A stretch of DNA of 64,000 nt from Loripinus fragilis (Eukaryota; Mollusca; Bivalvia; Lucinida; Lucinidae), in NCBI GenBank assembly GCA_964019695.1, contig OZ026525.1:62962253-63026252 (forward strand). The letters are read 5' to 3'. Of this stretch, positions 51,901 to 60,900 are shown piece by piece. The notes beneath the pieces were generated by a model that ran no database searches, was not told the origin of the DNA, and saw only the letters and a list, made by a program, of their open reading frames with translations. Made by a program: the position numbers and the translations under genes. The stretch's first letter is position 1. Every line of letters starts with the position of its first letter.

Positions 51901-54900
51901 CTTAGATCTACGTTCGTCGATAGTATTATCGTTTTCCATTGCCGCCTATGTGAAGTGTTTATTGAATATAGGCCTACTGAATACAAAGCCAAAACAATTG
52001 GAAGCAAGGGCTGCCAAAACAATCGGAAGCAAGGGCTATCAGGAATAATTTATATTTTTCATGTTTGTGTTGAAAAAAAATTGTTACCATACCGGATATG
52101 CGGCAATTGAAAACTCTTGACGAACAATCGATGAACGTGGGTCAGAAATCGCTACAACCAGTGTTTTGGATTGCCAATTGTCACCAGTCGGACGACTAAT
52201 GGCAATCAAAAACTCTGTTTTTTTTTGCTCTACGCTCGTCGATAATATTGACGTTTTCGATTGCCGCCTATCCGCTGTGAATTCGTTGTACGCTTCTTGA
52301 TGTTACGGTGGACATTTTTTGCATACAATTGAATAAAATTATTTGGGACTGCTTGTGCTTGAAAGGAAGGTATATAACAATTACGATATAACATTCTTTT
52401 ACATATATTAACGTTTGCCAAGCCCTCATGTGATAATGTGCTGCAGCCCTCACCGCTTCACGGTTCGGGCTGCAACACTTTATCACACTCGGGCTTGGCA
52501 AACGTTAATATACGTAAAAGAATGTTTTATCCTCTTATTACAATCCAAGCTTAGATCTTGTCAACATCAATGCAGATACATAATTTGGTAAAATTTGTAT
52601 CTCAAGATATTTAGCAGAAATATATTATGATGGAAGGAGGGAATGATTATGCCCTACCTCCTTCATAAGTCTCTCCCTAGCTTGTCTTTCTTTCTCCCAC
52701 TCTCCTTCCCTTTTCTGCCACATCCGTGCTGCCTCCTCTCTGAAATCAAATATACAATATTGCAATTTCAAATGTTATGACTCCACGATGCTTACAATGT
52801 CACAGCCTGTACCTTGAGATTATAACATTTTGTCATGTTCAACTCACTTGAGCATGAAGTTTGCCATGGTCATAATTTTAAAATGCCAACATTTGTTGGC
52901 ATTTCAAAATTTATGACCAATAAAAATGACATGACCAGGCCAATTGTTGGCATTTCAAAATTTATGACCAGTACAAATAGCATGACCAGGACAATTGCTG
53001 GCATTTCAAAATTTATGACCAGTATAAATGACATGACCAGGACAATTACTGGCATTTCAAAATTTATGACCAGTACAAATGACATGACCAGGTTAATTGC
53101 TGGCATTTCAAAATTTATGACCAGTACAAATGACATGACCAGCACAACTGTTGGCATTTCAAAATTGATGACCAGTACAAATGACATGACCAGGACAACT
53201 GTTGGCATTCTAAAATTTATGACCAGTACAAATGATAGAACCAGGACAACTGTTTATAATTCAAAATTTATGACCAGTACAAATGACACTGTCTGCTTTT
53301 GTCACTCCAAACTATTTGTTAAGTAAATCAGCAGACAACAAAAGTAGCCACTAGCAAGGCAAGAGTTAAACGTCTGATCATTCGTAAAGTTCTAAATGGC
53401 AAAGTCTCAAACGTTACTGCTACCCCTAAAGTGTTAAAGGGACCAACCACATCTTTGTATCAAATTGAATGTAGATTCAAATGGTTTAAAGGGTTTGTAT
53501 TGTGACTCCTTATGCAAACTTTGGCAAACAGTGAAGACCCAGATGAAATGCTGCATGATGCAGCATTTCATCAGGGTTTACACTGTTTGTTAAGATAAAA
53601 AGATAGTCAGAGAATTACAATTTTTATTTGGAAATTATAACCTGTGACCTCAAAATATACAGTGGACCATCCCTTGTTTATTGTATCAAACTGAATGGAA
53701 GATTCTATTGGTTTAAAGGGTTAAAAGAACTTACTGGTACAATACATCCAATTCAGCTTCTCTTGCTTTCTCTACTCTGATCTGCTCTTCTATCACCTAA
53801 AACAAACAACACATATCACATTCATAACAGCAAACTGTTATGTATATAACTGTCAAGAAAGTCTCTTTTCTGAACAAAATCAAACCCATCTGTAACCCAT
53901 CTACAGATGACCCATTTTAATGTTAACCTATAGACAGCTGAATTAACTCTGAGTGCCAGAACTGATTTGCATGTTTACAATATTGTCCCATATCAGTCTG
54001 CTCTCAGGGAATCAGTCTGATCAAAGACTATCTGTTTGCAATCTTTAAAAAATTATATATTGATACTTATGATGTCCACATCATCAACTGCAAATTATGG
54101 CCCAAGGTCAACACTCACAACAAAAGCAGCGTGTTCGCAGTTGGGCTTGAACTTCCACTAGGACCACAATAACGTAAAATCATTCCCAAAGACAGGCACT
54201 GTGAAACACTGTAGCACCAAACATGACTTTCTATAATAGTAAACAAGGACTAAAACTCCAGTAGTATTTTTCAGAATTTATTCAAATGTTAATCAAGCAA
54301 TCACATCTGCCATCATCTTTAACCACGTAACCAAGATTAAGTGCTGTCACTCATAGTTTATAACATGGGCCTTGTCGCGAGAAAAACCTGTCTTCGGGGA
54401 TTCCGACAAAGCGAGTTTCAAACCAGCCTTCTCAGCTACAGAGACTAGCTAGAAAATTGAAATTTCACCTGTAGCAGGTTTACTTATGAATAACACAGGC
54501 GCTGATCAGACTTCGCGGATACGCAATCGTTGTTTGCAAACCCCCGAAGACAGGTTTTCTCGCGTCAAGGCCCATATATCCTACCAACAAGGGTTCGTGT
54601 GATGACACAAATGGAAACATATGGACAGATTGACAAACCAAAGAAAAAATTAAACCAAAATAAAACTTGTTTACCTTTTTCATCCATGAAGCATCAGCCC
54701 TTGCCTTCTCTCTCCTAGCTGTCTGAACCTCAGCTACCTCGGCTTCTTTCTCTGCTAGTGCTTCTAAGATCTTTCTATCTAACTCCTGAAACAAGCGCAT
54801 ATGCCAGAGATTTTCATTGGCCTGATTTGGGGCCGAATATCGACCTCTTCCCAATTCAAAATTGAGCAAAAACTTCCCAAAATGGCGTATATCATTCCCA

Positions 54901-57900
54901 ATATCTTAGTTGAACAGATTGGGGAACATTTCATGAAAATCTGAACAAAAATAGCAAAGTTACAGATGCGCAAAAATTTGCATAAAAGTGTGAATGTGTC
55001 TCATTCACATTTTTATGCAATTATTCATGAGTTTTTATGATGGGCAATTAAAGCAACAAATCTGTTACAGCTTTAAACTGCTAATTTCTTATAGTCTTTA
55101 ATCCATTTAAAATGGCTGACGGTTCTTTCAAACTGCATCAAATTTTCCCAATTTTGATGGATAAAATGCTCGTTTTCCAAATTCAACAGGCTCCAGGCCC
55201 CAACTTCAGAAAGGTAAGAAAATCCCTGTATGCTCTTGTAAGTACTTAATGAGTAATTAAGGGGATAACTGTTTAAAAAATTTTCATTAGGGGAGGCATA
55301 TCATCAGAAATTTAGTTTTAAAACTTGATTTCCGATGATATACCTCCCCAAATAAACATCTTGAATATAGATGTCCCCATTCCAATGCACAAGTAACTTT
55401 TTTCCTAAATATATCCTTTTAATAACAAAACAGTGATAAAGTATTATGTTGTGCCTACAGCCAGCAGCTGCCAACTTGATAAAACCAAATGCCAGTCAAT
55501 TAAAACCAATGTTATTAGACTTCGAGCTAAAAAAGGTCCTGCTCCCCCCCCTAGGGAATTTTGCAGACATATCCTATCTTGAAGAAAATTTCAAGCCGCA
55601 TCTTTTAAGAGATGTTTGCACTCTGTGCTCCGGGGCGTTAGTCTCTGACAGCCTGTTACATATGTTACTGTAACAAACTAAGGAAAAAATCAAAATGAAA
55701 GTTTGAGCTACAGAAAGAAGACATTAAACCATCTAATTATTCAAATTTTTTATGTAGTTTGCAAGCTGGATGCCTAAGCTACATAAAAGCAGCATTTTAA
55801 ACAAAATTACAGCCTTCAATGGTGTTATATGTGTTACATAGATTAAATTTCCCTTTGAAAGTTGAAATCGTGACTAACATCACTCATTTTACAGACGATT
55901 TGTGCTTTTTTACAAGTGTTTTTAATCTTAGTTTACTAAAGTACTTGTTTGACTAATAGAAAAAACAAAGTTTGCTTTTCTATCTCAAATACATTGTTTT
56001 ATATGAGCTATTAAACAACCCTACCCCCAATTTTAAGTATCCAATTTTGGTATCTATTATTGAAGAAAAATATATGAAAATATTTGACGCTCGTGAATAT
56101 CTTACATTTTTGGCACTGTCTTGCTAATGCAATAAAGAATCATACATTTGCAAGTTTGACATCAGGATCAGAGCACTTATTAAAGTATGTAACGTATGTT
56201 ACATGGCATAATGAATGAGCTAGGAAATTTTCTTGGAAGTAAGAGATGATATTTCAGAAAAATACCGTTTTTCACATGTTTTCCTATTAATCTCTAGCCT
56301 CTGGTGCCTTAGTCTTAGTAATTACAGTCATGGTTATAACAAGCCCTTGGAATTGTGTTACCTATGTTATATATAACCTTTTTAATCACATATTTCCTAA
56401 TGCCTATAATATTAAAATATATAGACATATAGATAGAAATAATAGTTCTCATTTAAATGACACAACTTAATAGACATTCCTATTAAATAAAATTATTCAA
56501 AAACAATCTTTATTCAAGTCACCCTCACATTGTCTATCATTGTGTCTGCTTCTATTACAAAATAATCACCCATTTCATCACAACCAGTAGAATCATGGCA
56601 TTGTATTAGGACTGCAAACTGAGTACAACCCTGTTCCTCTCCACCCCTTTGGGAATTGTGCAGACATATCCTACCTTAAAGAACAATTCAAGCTGCATCA
56701 AATAAGAGATGTTTGCACTCTATTAACTAGGGGGTTAGCCTGTAATGGTATGATACGTACGTTACCATATCAATTTAAGAATAAATGAATTGAAAGTCTG
56801 AGAAACAGAAAGAAGACATAAAACTATCTATTTATTTGAATTATTCATGTAGTTTGCATGCTGAATACCTTTGATACATAAGAATAGATTTTTAACAAAT
56901 ATACAGCTTCCTATGGTGTTATATGTGTAACATTAATTAAGATTACTTTTTAAAATTGGTAATTGTGACAAACATCACTTATAAGCATTTCGTGTGATCC
57001 TCCTCTTTAGCCATCAAAAGACTTAATTTTCTTTGTATGTGTGGCCTGTGCCAGCGTCAAACAACTTGACTAAGCCAAACTTGAATCCTTTTAGCATTCT
57101 TCAAAAGCAGTGTTATGGGATCAAACACCTGATTAAATATGGGTTTAATGCCATTTCACATATATGCATACAATGGAGTATGACTCTGGTATATATCTCT
57201 TCCTGTGAAGTGGCAAGAGCAATCTAACTGCAGCTGCCTCTGCATTCGTGCTAGTCAAATGAAAACTTTGCTCTGATTTTGCAAAATCTATGTCTCTACC
57301 GTGTACCTCTAAGAATGCTTTAAGATTTCTGACATCGGTCAAACAGAAATTTGATAGGCTGCTTTTTTGCATCATTTGCCATGGAACCTATCCAGTCTTT
57401 TTGTGCTCAAGTCCTCAGGTCTTAGATCAATAGTATTTTGCTGCGCCCAAAGAACTTTATAAGTTTTTCTTTTGTTACAATTTTGACTCTTGATGGTTTT
57501 GGCAGACCATCTGAAACAATTTCTGTTACACCTTGAAAGTTATCTGGTTAAAGAGAAAGAATATGAGGTTGGACATTGCCATCAATTATGTTTGCAGTTG
57601 GTTGTTTTTTGATGTCAGTACATTGAAGCATGTCTTAAAATAATGTAAAACCTATGATTTCTCAGTTTTTGCGGCCATATCATTAGCTGTTTCATTCAAA
57701 AGAAGGAAAGTGGACTATAGGTAGAATTGGATAACCAGTAGTTCTATATTATGCTCTTAGGAAGATTTATACAGAGTAAACAAGTTGATAAGGTGCCTCA
57801 TTTCATGATACATTGAAAACACTGAAATTGAAAACACTTGCCTCTGACTGTGTAATCAAAAAGGATGTCACGACAATGCCCTTGCTCATTTATTATGACG

Positions 57901-60900
57901 AGTTATATATGTTACATCCTTTAATAAGCGCTCTTACCTTAGAAACTTAGTGAATCATTGAATTGAAAGGGTCTAATTTGAGCTCTGTTAATCCTGCATT
58001 TCATTGCTTTACCTGCTGTGATACATCTAGTTTGTTTATCTGAATGGAAAGAGTGTAACCTCGGTTTCAGCACTTCAGAAGTACTAAGACTTCAAATAAG
58101 CTTTTGAACGCTTGGGGAAAGATAATAAGTGCAGAGACATTATTAGATGAAAATATGTGGGTTGCATGTATGGAAAGGCTACATTTATAAAAGTTAACCA
58201 GCTAAGATATGATTCTTTATCACAGAAATATCAAGGTACATCAGTCCAGGTTCTCATTGCTCTTAATGGCATAGTTTTCCTCCTTGTAAAGCTTTAGTCT
58301 TTCTCCTACTTGCAGAGTATCACTTGAAACACCTACTCAAAGATCCAACTATTAGGAATTCATATCAGTTTCCGAATGTTCCAAGCCATAAATGGCAAAA
58401 AGTTGATAATGGCTCATCAATTTTGAGTGGACTGGTGGTAAAATTGAATAACAGTAAATGATTGAAATATTGTGTGATGATTCTACTAGTTGGAAGGAGG
58501 CGTGTGATAATAATGATTACCACAGAAGCAGACAACGACAAATGTTTAACATGAGTGTTAAATCGATGAGAAATAGTTTGGACCATTTCATTTATTGTAT
58601 TTTCTTGTAAAAAATGTAAAACTATCTTTTCTATTTGTGGCTCTATATTTAGCATTATATGCACAGTATTAGGAAATGTGTCCGAAAGGTCATTGATAAC
58701 ATCTGTAACACCAATCCTTGGGCTTGATAATCAGAAATGAATATAATTTATAGTGTTTTGGCACCAAAGACTTATAAGTACACATTAAGTGTCCTGGGCC
58801 CGGAATTACAATGCCTCCTTAAAGTTAAGCAAGACTTAAGTTAAGTATTTATATTTCAACATGCTATATTAAATGCTTGATAAATTGCCTGGATCGATGT
58901 GGTAATTGTGGTCAAAGATACCATTGTGATCTTCAGAAAACTTAAAACTATATTGACTTTAATCAGCTTTAAACGTTATTTTTCGCATCCTGAAAAACCA
59001 ATACTTAACTTAAGTCTTCCTTAACTCTAAGGAGGCATTGTAATTCCGGGCCCTGATCTTTAACTTAATGACATCTTGTAGATATATGAGCAAGACAGAC
59101 TAAGAAAATGAAAAATATCCACACGCTGTAATTGCTTTCATGTGTTTTACTTAAACAGTACTAACAAAATTCGCTTCTCTGTAAAACTGGGAGTAGGGCT
59201 GTGTATTAGCTACTATAAGACAATATATTTAAGATAGAAAAGCAAACTTGGTTTTTCCTATGCATCAATTGAGTATTATGTTTGTAAAATCTAATAAAAC
59301 AGTTTGAAACCAAGTCATAATAGTTGTTTAACTACATGACGATAGCCACAATTATAGCTTTTAAATTATAATTAGGTTCATGTAATGCACATAACACCAC
59401 AGTTAGCCGTTTTTTAAAATGTTAAACAGCTTCCATATGTAGTAAAGACATCCAGTATAAAGACTATAAGAATGTCAATTTATTAGATAATTTTAATGTC
59501 TTCTTTTGGTAGCTCAAACATTCAAATTTCTTATTCTCAAACTGATATAGTAACATATGTAACACGCTATTACAGGCTAACGCCCTGACTTACAGAGTGC
59601 AAACATTTCTTATTAAATGGTTACATAAGATGTCATTTGTCTGCAGAATTCCAAAGGGGATTAGGATGGAGCAGGCCCTTACTCAGCCAAATGTCAAAAT
59701 ACTGTTTGATGATTTTACTTATCACGCTAACATATGTAACGCTCTCTGATCTTTAAAACTTGATGACAACTAGCAGATCTATAAGTCTTTATCATAGGAG
59801 CCAGTTTAAAATCCCTAAACAATGTAAGATGTCCAACAGCGGTGAGTTTTTTCACAATTTTAGCTCAAACTTTCAAACTACATTTCCTTAATTTGATATA
59901 GTAACGCATGTAACAGGCTGTTTCAGACTAACGCCCCAACATAGAGAGTGCAAACATCCCTTATTGGATGCAGCTTGAGTTGTACTATAAGAAGGAATAT
60001 GTCTGCAAAATTCCATCGAGGAGATTAAAACATTTTTAGGCATATCTTACGTTAAGACAATGAGCTTGCCCATTTATTACATCAGGTAACATATGTTACA
60101 GCCTCTGATATTAAAAAATTTGCAACAAACTTGCAGATTTATGAGTCTTTTCATATAAGCAAATAAATCCCAAACAATGAAACACATTTATCAACTGCAA
60201 ATATTTTTTAACTATTTTTACTTTAGTTTTAATACCAAACATTTCACCTTAAAACTGGGTAGGGGTAGGGTTGTGTTATTGCTTATTTCAGAAAAAATAT
60301 TTAAGCTAGGGAAACAAACTTTAATTTTTCTGTTAGCCAATTGCATAAGCTAGTCAGATATGGTTAAAAACATTTTGCAAAACACACAGAGAATTTGTGA
60401 ATGTAAATGATAATAGCCCCACTTGCAAATTTTAATGGGTTGTCTGATTTATGTAACGCATATGACACCTTAGGAAGCCGCAATTTTGTTCAAATGGCTG
60501 TCATACGTAGTTAAGATATCCAGTATGCAGACTATATGAATGATTTTTAAAAATAAATATTTTTAATGTCTTTAATTTGTAGCCCAAACTTTCAATTTAC
60601 TTTTTCTTAGTTTGATTAAGTAACGTATGTTACAGGCTCTTACAGACTAACGCCCCGGAGCACAGAGTGCAAACATCTCTTAAAAGACTCGGCTTTCAAT
60701 TCTCTACAAGATAAGTTGTCTGCAAAATTCCCTAGGGGGGGGGGGGAGCAAACCCATTCTCAGCCATCCGTCTATATGTACTGACAGTATATCACAGGAT
60801 TTATGACAGTATATTGCAGGATTAACTGTTGCAAATGTTTGGTGTTATTCAATTGGGCATCACTTTACATTCACATGCCCAATAGAATTATGGATTATTT

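Noticed and set aside
52870..53326. 163-codon + and 112-codon - open frames as genes
   Set aside because: They are produced by a 51-bp intronic minisatellite; no start context, no splice support and no family resemblance.
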